A stretch of DNA of 6,500 nt from SVQP01 sp045660125 (GCA_045660125.1 JAZRDG010000029.1:1-6500), one strand, 5' to 3'; positions 1-5,311 are shown, counted from the stretch's first letter. Made by a program: numbers and translations. The notes: generated by a model not told the origin, from the sequence alone.

Positions 1-124
<124 letters not shown>

Positions 125-134
125 TTGTATTTAA

Positions 135-150
135 TCGATCCGAAGATCGA
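135..150 (-). other. UUCG-capped hairpin in rRNA leader
   Basis: A perfect 6-bp stem (TCGATC / GATCGA) encloses TTCG when read on the minus strand, giving the very stable C(UUCG)G RNA tetraloop. It ends about 10 nt before the mature 16S 5' end, so it may help folding or processing of the leader. That role is inferred. Confidence 0.6.
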
Positions 151-280
151 GTCAAATCTGTTTTACTCGAGCTTTTGCTCTAAGCTTTTGTTTCTAAATT
201 TACTCTGTTGAGTTTTGTACTCTTCAAGAATTTCGAGATTCGTATTTCGCACTTACTTTTTTTGCTTTGTACTTCTCTCT

Positions 281-302
281 GTTATTCAATTGTCAAGGAC
301 CA
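281..302 (-). promoter_or_regulatory. boxA-like rRNA antitermination sequence
   Basis: The minus strand reads CCTTGACAATTGAATAAC at about 282-299. It resembles the CTTTGAAAACT-type boxA found in the 16S and 23S leaders of Bacillota, which recruits NusB/NusE for antitermination. It lies between the promoters and the 16S gene, as expected. The TTGACA in it could also be read as a -35 box, but no good -10 follows at 17 nt. Confidence 0.45.
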
Positions 303-333
303 ATTTTCTGCCGCTCTTTGCGACAGCCTAAAT

Positions 334-362
334 ATGATACCACATCGTAAGCAGTTTGTCAA
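334..362 (-). promoter_or_regulatory. rRNA promoter P2 (nearer 16S)
   Basis: The minus strand has a perfect -35 TTGACA (357-362), a 17-nt spacer and -10 TATCAT (334-339). An AT-rich stretch with A and T tracts (about 365-395) lies just upstream of the -35 and resembles an UP element. The predicted start is near 327, about 200 nt before mature 16S. Exact spacing and the duplicate copy upstream support the call. Confidence 0.85.
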
Positions 363-434
363 GGGGTTTTTGAAAATTTCTTAAAAAATTTTTTCGACCG
401 TTCCTGACGCCTTTGCTTGCGGCGCAGTGTTAAT

Positions 435-463
435 ATGATACTACATTTCTTTCGATTTGTCAA
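435..463 (-). promoter_or_regulatory. rRNA promoter P1 (distal)
   Basis: The minus strand has -35 TTGACA (458-463), a 17-nt spacer and -10 TATCAT (435-440), the same boxes and spacing as the promoter 101 bp downstream. The sequence upstream of the -35 (about 464-492) is again AT-rich and similar to that of the other copy. The predicted start is near 428. Tandem promoters are typical of rrn operons. Confidence 0.85.
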
Positions 464-503
464 GCACTTTTTTGAATATTTCTCCTAAAAAAATCAACAA
501 AGT

Positions 504-535
504 AAAGTGCCTAACGCAGTTGCGTTAGGCACTTT
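504..535 (-). terminator. Intrinsic terminator after the oxidoreductase operon
   Basis: A perfect 15-bp inverted repeat has arms 504-518 and 521-535. It starts 22 nt after the stop codon of the oxidoreductase and sits just upstream of rRNA promoter P1. The minus strand continues with a U-rich but interrupted tract (TTT, then ACTTTG, then seven T). It should stop sugar-operon transcripts before the rRNA operon. The plus side also ends in TTTT, but no gene reads in that direction. Confidence 0.85.
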
Positions 536-557
536 TGCACAAAATGATACAAAACTA

Positions 558-1724
558 TCAGACCTTGGGGATCTGCAGCTTGATTTCCTTGCCAAGCTTA
601 GCCGAACGAGCGATGCCGTCCAGGATTGCCTGGTTATAAATGATCTGAGAAGACGGAACGGGAGCGGGCTTACCGTACTTAACGGCATCCAGGAAGGAAC
701 GGATCTTCTTATCGAACAGATCGCCGCCGTCATTGATGATCGGTACTTCATATTCCATATCCACGCCGCCGATGGTCTTGTAGATCTTCATGGGGCCGCC
801 GACAGTGCCGTTCCAGCAGTCGGTGGAAGGAATACGCAAGCCTGCCTTGGTACCCAGAATGATGGTATCGCCGGGGGTATTGATGTTCATCGCCCATGCA
901 ATACGGAAGTCCAGAATGATGCCGCCCTCGAGTCTGACGAACGCTGCTGCGAAATCGTCAACGCCGAACAGGTCTGCATATTCGGGGTGACCGGGATAGG
1001 TGGTGGGATCCTTACCGAAGAAATCGCTCTTATAGCCGGTTACGGTCAGGGGCTTGGGATAGCCAACTGCGTTGAGCACCATATCCAGCGAGTAGCAGCC
1101 GATATCAGCCAGTGCGCCAAGGCCTGCGGTCTTGTCTTCGATAAAGGTGGTACCGAAGGGAGTGGGGATACCTCTGCGTCTGCCGCCGCCGGTCTGAATG
1201 TAGTAAACCTTACCAAGCTCGCCGCTGTCAACGATCTTCTTGATCATCTGCATATTCGCGTCAAGTCTGGGCTGGAAGCCGATGGAAAGCACCTTGCCGC
1301 TCTCCTTTTCAGCCTTCATAACCTCGACAGCCTCGTCAAGGGTTACGGTAAAGGGCTTCTCCAGCATAACGTTGATGCCCTTCTTGAGTGCATAAATAGA
1401 GGGTTCTGCGTGCTGACGGTTGTAGGTGCAGACAGAAACAGCATCCAGCTGCAGGCTCTCATCGTCCAGCATTTCCTTGTGGGAAGCATAATCGGTCTTA
1501 ACGCCCTCAACGCCGCCGTCCTTGAAGAACTTTGCAGCCTTACCGGGGATCAGGTCACAGCCCGCAACGATCTCAACGTCGGGCATCTTCTTGTAGGAAG
1601 CCAGGTGAGCACCTGCGATCCAGCCGCAACCGATGATACCGATTCTCAGCTTTCTGTTCGTGTCAATAGCTACCTCGTTTGTCTGGTTCTTGTAGTCCAG
1701 CTTTGCATCCATCTTTTCTGCCAT
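558..1724 (-). CDS. Gfo/Idh/MocA family NAD(P)-dependent oxidoreductase
   Basis: Cytoplasmic dehydrogenase of 388 residues, a usual length for the family. It has an N-terminal Rossmann fold after a roughly 25-residue leader: GIIGCGWIAGAH at 29-40 is the dinucleotide-binding glycine motif, and LEKP at 121-124 carries the catalytic-type lysine (K123). The C-terminal alpha/beta domain has GALADIGCYSLD at 203-214. The family's D-x-x-x-H motif reads D207-x-x-x-Y211, with tyrosine in place of histidine. The family includes glucose-fructose oxidoreductase and dimeric dihydrodiol dehydrogenase, where I recall tyrosine at this place. GGAGG lies 8 nt before the chosen ATG. It is the second gene of an operon, 42 nt after a TIM-barrel isomerase/lyase. 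Substrate is probably a sugar, glycoside or cyclitol, but it cannot be read from the sequence. Confidence 0.93.
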   Translation of the reverse strand: MAEKMDAKLDYKNQTNEVAIDTNRKLRIGIIGCGWIAGAHLASYKKMPDVEIVAGCDLIPGKAAKFFKDGGVEGVKTDYASHKEMLDDESLQLDAVSVCTYNRQHAEPSIYALKKGINVMLEKPFTVTLDEAVEVMKAEKESGKVLSIGFQPRLDANMQMIKKIVDSGELGKVYYIQTGGGRRRGIPTPFGTTFIEDKTAGLGALADIGCYSLDMVLNAVGYPKPLTVTGYKSDFFGKDPTTYPGHPEYADLFGVDDFAAAFVRLEGGIILDFRIAWAMNINTPGDTIILGTKAGLRIPSTDCWNGTVGGPMKIYKTIGGVDMEYEVPIINDGGDLFDKKIRSFLDAVKYGKPAPVPSSQIIYNQAILDGIARSAKLGKEIKLQIPKV

Positions 1725-1766
1725 GATGATATCCTCCGTAAATTGATTTTTTATTGTTGTGCGCCG

Positions 1767-2585
1767 TCAATAACCAAGCGTGCGCAAATAGGTTCTGCTC
1801 TTCTCAATGCTCTGCATAGGCGTAAGACCCATAGAGGGCTGGTCCTGCTCGACCACGACCCACTGCGCGCCTGCTGCCTCGGAAGCCGCCAGGATAGCGG
1901 GGAAATTCTGACAACCCGAGCCAACGGGACGGAACTCAAACGCCTTAACCTCTGCCTCTGCCTTTTCGGACTCGATGCCGATCAGCTCGTACATATTATC
2001 CGACTTGCCGCCCACAAAATCCTTGAGGTGCACGACGGGTGCTCTGCCGCTATACTTGGTAATATAGCCCGCAGGCTCTTCGCCGCCTACGTTGACCCAG
2101 CAGGTATCCAGCTCGGTCTGCAGATATTCTGCGGGAACGGTATCGTACAGCACGTCCAGCGCGTACTTGCCGTCGATCTTATCAAATTCAAAATCATGGT
2201 TGTGGTAAAGCATCTGCATACCCAGCTCCTTTGCCACCTTACCAAGCGCCAGCGCGTTCTTGACCACGTCCGCAAAGCCCTCGGTGCCGGGACGGCACTC
2301 GGGCGTCAGGTACGGAATGGCAACGAACTTACAACCGATCTCGGCATACTGACCAAGCACGCCTTTGGGATCAGCCAACATTTCGTAGTACGGAACGTGC
2401 GCAGAGATCGGAACAAGACCGTTTTCCTCACACAGTTTCTTGTGATCGGCAGGCGCATAGCCGTAAAGACCTGCAAATTCCACGCCGTCATATCCCATTT
2501 CCTTGATTTTTTTGAGCGTACCCGGAAAATCCGCCGCAGCGTCGTCTCTGACCGAATACACCTGAACCGCTACCGGTAATGCCAT
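1767..2585 (-). CDS. Sugar phosphate isomerase/epimerase-like TIM-barrel protein
   Basis: Protein of 272 residues in the xylose-isomerase-like TIM-barrel superfamily (AP_endonuc_2 type), which includes IolE/IolI, D-tagatose 3-epimerase and related metal-dependent isomerases, epimerases and lyases. Visible motifs in order are VQVYSVRDD (7-15), GYDGVEFAG (31-39), YHNHDFEF (127-134), ELDTCWV (158-164), VHLKDF (185-190) and VVEQD (244-248). The acidic and histidine residues in these are likely metal ligands. There is no signal peptide. The frame stays open to 2777, but GGAGGT 5 nt before the ATG at 2585 and the family-like N-terminus MALPVAVQVYS fix the start; the upstream part is promoter and terminator. 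It is the first gene of an operon with a Gfo/Idh/MocA dehydrogenase, a common pairing in cyclitol and keto-sugar pathways. The substrate is unknown. Confidence 0.92.
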   Translation of the reverse strand: MALPVAVQVYSVRDDAAADFPGTLKKIKEMGYDGVEFAGLYGYAPADHKKLCEENGLVPISAHVPYYEMLADPKGVLGQYAEIGCKFVAIPYLTPECRPGTEGFADVVKNALALGKVAKELGMQMLYHNHDFEFDKIDGKYALDVLYDTVPAEYLQTELDTCWVNVGGEEPAGYITKYSGRAPVVHLKDFVGGKSDNMYELIGIESEKAEAEVKAFEFRPVGSGCQNFPAILAASEAAGAQWVVVEQDQPSMGLTPMQSIEKSRTYLRTLGY

Positions 2586-2628
2586 AGTGTACCTCCAATG
2601 CTCAGGGCTTTTCACCCCATTTTTCTTA

Positions 2629-2657
2629 ATTATAGGACAAAAGGTGCGAGCATTCAA
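2629..2657 (-). promoter_or_regulatory. Sigma-A promoter of the isomerase-oxidoreductase operon
   Basis: The minus strand shows -35 TTGAAT (2652-2657), a 17-nt spacer and a perfect -10 TATAAT (2629-2634). The predicted start near 2622 gives a leader of about 37 nt before the isomerase ATG. The -35 matches only 4 of 6 and overlaps a short direct repeat (TGAATG twice, 10 nt apart), which could be an activator site. That regulatory idea is inference. Confidence 0.75.
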
Positions 2658-2705
2658 GACATTCATAGGTTTTAATCGGACATATATTGCTGTTTTGTGT
2701 AAAAT

Positions 2706-2737
2706 ATGGCGATTTGCACATTTAAGCAAATCGCCAT
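2706..2737 (-). terminator. Intrinsic terminator of the regulator-carboxypeptidase operon
   Basis: A perfect 12-bp inverted repeat (arms 2706-2717 and 2726-2737, 8-nt loop) begins 9 nt after the carboxypeptidase stop codon. On the minus strand it is followed by ATTTTACAC, a short U-rich tract. It separates this operon from the promoter of the next one. Confidence 0.8.
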
Positions 2738-2746
2738 TTGTGATAT

Positions 2747-3964
2747 TTAACCAAAAAGCTGTGCAGCCACGACCCAAAGCTCCTTTGTTTGCGCAAACGC
2801 CGCCTCCAGCTCGCTTGTGGGCATGGGGTAGATAACGGTTGCAATTTCAACCGTGACCGAGGGCACGCCCTTTTCCAGCGTGATCCAGTCGTTGAGCGAG
2901 GCATCCAGGTGCTTATCGTAGATCAGCTTATAGCCCGTGTGCTCGCACACCGCCTTTGCAAGGTCCAGCGTTTGCTGACGCAAGCCGCCCGTCATGCCGC
3001 AATCCCAATACACGACCTGTCCTGCGGTATGGAACGCAAGCAGCGCCTCCAGCTCGCCAAGGCTTTCCACGTACGCGCTGACCGCCTTTGTTTCGGGCTC
3101 GGATGCAGGGCCGGGGCCCTTGTAGTTGCGGAAGCAGGGGGCGAGAATGCCGGTTCTGACCTCCGACCAGTTGGAAAGCGCGAAATTGCGGTTGAGATCC
3201 ACGCCGTTGGCGTTCGCCTTCCAGTTATACGCCAGATAATCGTTGATATCGTCCGAGCCTGTCAAGCCGTCGCGCAGATTGTCCGCATAGATCTTTTCCA
3301 CGGTTGCTCTGACCTCGGGGGTCTGCATGGACTCGATGCCCTCAAGAGCCAGCATGATGCCGTCCGGATTGATCATGGGCAACACGTAAAAGGTGCACTG
3401 CTCCAGCAGCTCGGCATAAGACATACCGTTATAGCTGCCGCTCTCGCGGTTGGCAAGATAGTGCTCGATCTGCGTCATGACCAAAAGGCTGCTCACGTAT
3501 TCCTTGCCGTGAATACCGCCCGACAGCAAAATTTTTCTCTCTGCATTGGGGTTGCCCACCGTGCACGCGAAAACGTCTCTGCCGTCCACGCTCTTGCCGA
3601 TGCTATGGTACGAGAACACGTCGGGATAGCTCTCTGCAAGCGCGGCAAGATCCTTTTGCAGCATGGGATACGTATATCCCGTCTCGCCCGGTGTGACGAT
3701 GCTGCCCTGCACCGCGGAGCCTTGGGTGGTCTGCTCGCCCTTGGAGGTTTCCGCCTGGGTGGTCTGCTCGGTATCCTGCTCGGTACCTTGTCCCGTGGCA
3801 GACTCGGGCGCGGTATCGCTTTCCGATGCACTTCCCTGCTCTGTTGCAGCCGTGTCGGTGCTTTGCGCCTCGCCCGTGCCGCCAAAAGCATCACAAGCGG
3901 CAGCCGTGAGCAGCAAAAGCAGCACCAGCGCGCCGCAGCATGCGCGAATATAGTTCAATTTCAT
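2747..3964 (-). CDS. M14-family zinc carboxypeptidase, predicted lipoprotein
   Basis: Secreted, membrane-anchored peptidase of 405 residues. The N-terminus has basic residues (K2, R7), a hydrophobic core GALVLLLLLTAAAC and a lipobox-like cysteine at 24. A Ser/Thr/Glu/Gln-rich linker of about 70 residues (27-95) probably spans the cell wall. The M14 domain (about 97-405) has the zinc motif H152-x-x-E155 (GGIHGKEY), NPDG at 199-202, NGVDLNRNF (253-261, substrate-binding arginine), the third zinc ligand H312 (AFHTAG) and the catalytic glutamate E373 (SVTVEIA). All expected catalytic residues are present, so it should be active. GGGAGG lies 7 nt before the ATG, which overlaps the stop of the upstream regulator gene (ATGA). 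Substrate could be peptides or cell-wall stem peptides, since M14 includes gamma-glutamyl-diaminopimelate peptidases. The sequence does not decide. Confidence 0.92.
   Translation of the reverse strand: MKLNYIRACCGALVLLLLLTAAACDAFGGTGEAQSTDTAATEQGSASESDTAPESATGQGTEQDTEQTTQAETSKGEQTTQGSAVQGSIVTPGETGYTYPMLQKDLAALAESYPDVFSYHSIGKSVDGRDVFACTVGNPNAERKILLSGGIHGKEYVSSLLVMTQIEHYLANRESGSYNGMSYAELLEQCTFYVLPMINPDGIMLALEGIESMQTPEVRATVEKIYADNLRDGLTGSDDINDYLAYNWKANANGVDLNRNFALSNWSEVRTGILAPCFRNYKGPGPASEPETKAVSAYVESLGELEALLAFHTAGQVVYWDCGMTGGLRQQTLDLAKAVCEHTGYKLIYDKHLDASLNDWITLEKGVPSVTVEIATVIYPMPTSELEAAFAQTKELWVVAAQLFG
3723..3770 (-). repeat. In-frame direct repeat in the lipoprotein linker
   Basis: A perfect 15-bp repeat (3723-3737 and 3756-3770), 33 bp apart, encodes EQTTQ twice (residues 66-70 and 77-81) in the carboxypeptidase linker. 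It preserves the frame and may mark past length change by slippage. Confidence 0.7.
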
Positions 3965-4173
3965 TCCTTATCCTCCCGATATTCCAAGATATCCCCAGGC
4001 TGGCACTCCAGCTCGCGGCAGATGGCTTCCAAGGTGGAAAAGCGCACCGCACCTGCGTGCCCGTTTTTGAGCTTGGAGAGATTGACGGGTGAGATACCTA
4101 CGCGCTCGGCAAGCACGCCCAGCTGTATTTTTCTGTCCGCCATAACGCGGTCAAGTCTGACAATGATGGCCAT
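3961..4173 (-). CDS. Small Cro/CI (XRE)-type HTH transcriptional regulator
   Basis: A 70-residue protein that is almost all one helix-turn-helix domain, of the short YozG-like type. The core is IQLGVLAERVGISPVNLSKL (16-35), with GISPVNLSKLKNG (26-38) as turn and recognition helix. TLEAICRELECQPGDILEY (47-65) is the typical closing segment of this family. There is no extra sensor or dimerisation domain. GGAGG lies 5 nt before the ATG. It is the first gene of a two-gene operon driven by a consensus promoter, and its TGA overlaps the ATG of the carboxypeptidase lipoprotein, so the two are probably translationally coupled. Likely targets are its own promoter and perhaps the divergent transporter gene; this is inferred from position only. 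Confidence 0.92.
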   Translation of the reverse strand: MAIIVRLDRVMADRKIQLGVLAERVGISPVNLSKLKNGHAGAVRFSTLEAICRELECQPGDILEYREDKE

Positions 4174-4202
4174 TACAACCTCCGGATTTCTACATTTATT
4201 AT

Positions 4203-4231
4203 ATTATAATATACGCGCGTGGGGTTGTCAA
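4203..4231 (-). promoter_or_regulatory. Consensus sigma-A promoter of the regulator-carboxypeptidase operon
   Basis: The minus strand has perfect TTGACA (4226-4231), a 17-nt spacer and perfect TATAAT (4203-4208). The -10 sits inside a 12-bp AT palindrome (4201-4212). The predicted start near 4196 leaves a leader of about 22 nt that contains TGTAGAAAT and the ribosome binding site. A promoter this strong suggests repression, possibly by the regulator it drives. Confidence 0.88.
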
Positions 4232-4263
4232 TCGGTTTTTAACGAAAAACATTAAATTCCGCG

Positions 4264-4299
4264 CTGTCAAACGTGCATTTGATGCGTAGCACTTGACAG
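4264..4299. promoter_or_regulatory. Inverted repeat overlapping the transporter -35, possible operator
   Basis: CTGTCAA (4264-4270) and TTGACAG (4293-4299) form a perfect 7-bp dyad. The inner flanks CGTGC and GCAC extend the symmetry with a 2-nt offset. The right arm is the -35 box of the plus-strand promoter, so a bound protein would block it. Part of the symmetry is simply the -35 consensus, so the operator call is tentative. Confidence 0.35.
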
Positions 4300-4321
4300 G
4301 ACAGGGCGTCTTTGCTATAAT
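4293..4321 (+). promoter_or_regulatory. Consensus sigma-A promoter of the ECF S-component gene
   Basis: Perfect TTGACA (4293-4298), a 17-nt spacer and perfect TATAAT (4316-4321), with an extended -10 TGC at 4313-4315. The predicted start near 4328 gives a leader of about 32 nt, too short for a riboswitch. Control must act on initiation or elsewhere. Confidence 0.9.
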
Positions 4322-4359
4322 ATGGATATTGTAGAAATTTCCCCAAGGAGGTACAGACA

Positions 4360-4980
4360 ATGCAATCTAACTCTAAAAAACGTACGCTCCGATTGGCGCA
4401 GATGGCTATGCTGATCGCGCTGATTGCCGTCCTGCAAATTCTCGCGACCGTATTCAGCAAAATGGTGGCGCTGCCCGTCAGCATTACCCTGACGCTGGTG
4501 CCCATCGTAGTGGGTGCGGTACTGTTCGGCCCCGGCGCGGGTGCGATCCTCGGTTTTTCGTTTGGCGCAATTACGCTGATTTTGGGCGTGACCGGCTTTG
4601 ACCTCGTCACCCTGCAATCCTTCCAGTTCTCGGGCATTGGCACGGTCGGGCTGGTTTTGCTCAAGGGTACTGCTGCAGGCGCGGCTGCGGGCGCGATTGC
4701 CATTCCCTTTAAGAAAAAAGAAAAGCTTTATCCTGCCGTTTTCACGGCAGCAGTTCTTGCACCTCTGACCAACACGTCCATCTACATCATTGGTATGATG
4801 ACCATTTTCCAGGGCACGTGGATTGGCGAGGCAGAGGCATACGGCGGTGCATTCGTGCTCGCCCTGATCGTAATCGGCATGGCTTTGGTCAATTTCGTGA
4901 TCGAAATGATCATCAACATGGTGCTTGCTCCCTCGGCAGTCAGAATCATTCAGGCGGTTAAGAAGAGTAAGTTGGTGTAA
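4360..4980 (+). CDS. ECF transporter S component (substrate-binding membrane protein)
   Basis: Integral membrane protein of 206 residues with about six hydrophobic segments, roughly at 12-32, 38-56, 58-78, 93-117, 124-150 and 164-192, and a basic tail (KKSKLV). After a positively charged N-terminus (KKRTLRLAQ), the first helix carries A16-x-x-x-A20, the motif S components use to dock on EcfT. PVSITLTLVPIVVGAVLFGPGAGAILGF-type sequence around 39-66 is characteristic of the family. The gene stands alone, with no EcfA or EcfT nearby, so it probably shares an energy module encoded elsewhere (group II ECF). AAGGAGGT lies 7 nt before the ATG. The ligand is likely a vitamin or similar micronutrient (pantothenate-type S proteins look alike), but no riboswitch or neighbouring biosynthetic gene identifies it. 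Confidence 0.88.
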   Translation: MQSNSKKRTLRLAQMAMLIALIAVLQILATVFSKMVALPVSITLTLVPIVVGAVLFGPGAGAILGFSFGAITLILGVTGFDLVTLQSFQFSGIGTVGLVLLKGTAAGAAAGAIAIPFKKKEKLYPAVFTAAVLAPLTNTSIYIIGMMTIFQGTWIGEAEAYGGAFVLALIVIGMALVNFVIEMIINMVLAPSAVRIIQAVKKSKLV

Positions 4981-4990
4981 TAATAACGTA

Positions 4991-5019
4991 GGGGCGACCA
5001 TTGGTCGTCCCTTGTTTTA
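4991..5019 (+). terminator. Intrinsic terminator of the ECF S-component gene
   Basis: A 9-bp stem with one G-U wobble (4991-4999 with 5003-5011) and a 3-nt loop, followed by TTGTTTTA. It starts 10 nt after the stop codon. Its sequence resembles the palindrome at 5066-5086, so it may be a repeat unit serving as terminator. Confidence 0.8.
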
Positions 5020-5065
5020 TGTTAGGATATTACGTTAGGCAAGTCTCTGCGGCTTTTGTGATGCA

Positions 5066-5086
5066 GGGGCGATTCACGAATCGCCC
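5066..5086. repeat. Short palindromic unit (REP-like)
   Basis: A perfect 9-bp inverted repeat, GGGCGATTC / GAATCGCCC, with a 2-nt loop, in non-coding DNA. No T-tract follows on either strand, so it is not a simple terminator. It shares the AGGGGCGA start and CCC end with the hairpin at 4991-5011. From memory, units of this kind are common between genes in gut Clostridia; this was not searched. Confidence 0.6.
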
Positions 5087-5122
5087 GCACAACTCGGGAT
5101 ATTATGTGAGAAAACCCTTTCC

Positions 5123-5242
5123 GTTCTTTTTGAGCAAAGAGGCACAAAAAGAACCAAAAATGCCGTTGGAGTGTTTCGCGCTCTGCGGAGCGCGACTCGG
5201 GGCGCTGCCCCAAGTCCCCGCGACCTTTTTGAAAAAAGGTCG
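5123..5242. repeat. Multi-hairpin intergenic element
   Basis: Four inverted repeats follow one another in a gene-free gap: 5123-5135 with 5142-5154 (12 pairs, one mismatch), 5177-5183 with 5188-5194 (7 perfect GC-rich pairs), 5199-5203 with 5207-5211 (GGGGC/GCCCC), and 5221-5230 with 5233-5242 (10 perfect pairs, GA loop). Together they look like one structured cassette, either a dispersed repeat of MITE or REP type or a non-coding RNA. No protein is convincing here: a 63-codon minus-strand frame at 5022-5213 has no ribosome binding site and no recognisable domain. The element boundaries are approximate. Confidence 0.5.
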
Positions 5243-5283
5243 ATCAAAAACTTTTCATGAGTTTGACCCGCGCTTCCATGAGA

Positions 5284-5311
5284 AACAGCGCACCCGTGTG
5301 GGTGCGCTGTT
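5284..5311 (-). terminator. Terminator downstream of fhs (possibly bidirectional)
   Basis: A perfect 12-bp stem (arms 5284-5295 and 5300-5311, loop GTGT) begins about 20 nt after the fhs stop codon. On the minus strand the trailing tract is weak (TTTCTC); on the plus strand it is TTTTCTACATTTATT, so it could also stop read-through from the left. Confidence 0.8.

Larger units (their letters stand above)
125..327 (-). other. 16S rRNA leader (transcribed, non-coding)
   Basis: This is the stretch between the inferred start site of the nearer rRNA promoter and the mature 16S end. It is AT-rich and has no credible ORF. It holds small hairpins on the minus strand: a 6-bp stem at 135-150 closing a UUCG tetraloop, and a 4-bp stem at 169-180. 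It also holds the boxA-like sequence near 281-302. Pre-16S processing signals (one half of the RNase III stem) would be expected here, but the partner lies outside the window. Confidence 0.75.

Noticed and set aside
266..296. Third rRNA promoter using TTGACA at 291-296
   Set aside because: No acceptable -10 lies at 16-18 nt; the best candidate (TACAAA) needs a 19-nt spacer. The surrounding sequence fits a boxA-like antitermination signal better.
507..2579. Very long plus-strand open frame of 690 codons
   Set aside because: It runs antisense across two well-supported minus-strand genes and their spacer, has no ribosome binding site, starts inside the terminator hairpin, and its translation resembles no family. 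It is a by-product of codon bias in the real genes.
2586..2777. Extended N-terminus for the isomerase, starting at 2777
   Set aside because: The extra 64 residues would span the carboxypeptidase terminator and the operon promoter, overlap the carboxypeptidase gene end, and do not look like a protein domain. The ATG at 2585 has GGAGGT at ideal distance.
2789..4255. Plus-strand open frame of 488 codons
   Set aside because: It is antisense to the carboxypeptidase and regulator genes and ends in the divergent promoter region. The minus-strand genes have complete catalytic and HTH motifs; this frame has none.
4239..5001. Minus-strand frames of 154 and 228 codons over the ECF gene
   Set aside because: They are shadows of the S-component gene, which has a consensus promoter, a ribosome binding site, membrane segments and a terminator on the plus strand.
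5033..5041. CGTTAGGCA shared with the terminator at 504-535
   Set aside because: A 9-base match without the partner arm is expected by chance and does not show a copy of that hairpin.
5022..5213. 63-codon minus-strand frame in the convergent gap
   Set aside because: It overlaps the palindromic repeats, lacks a ribosome binding site and has no recognisable domain.
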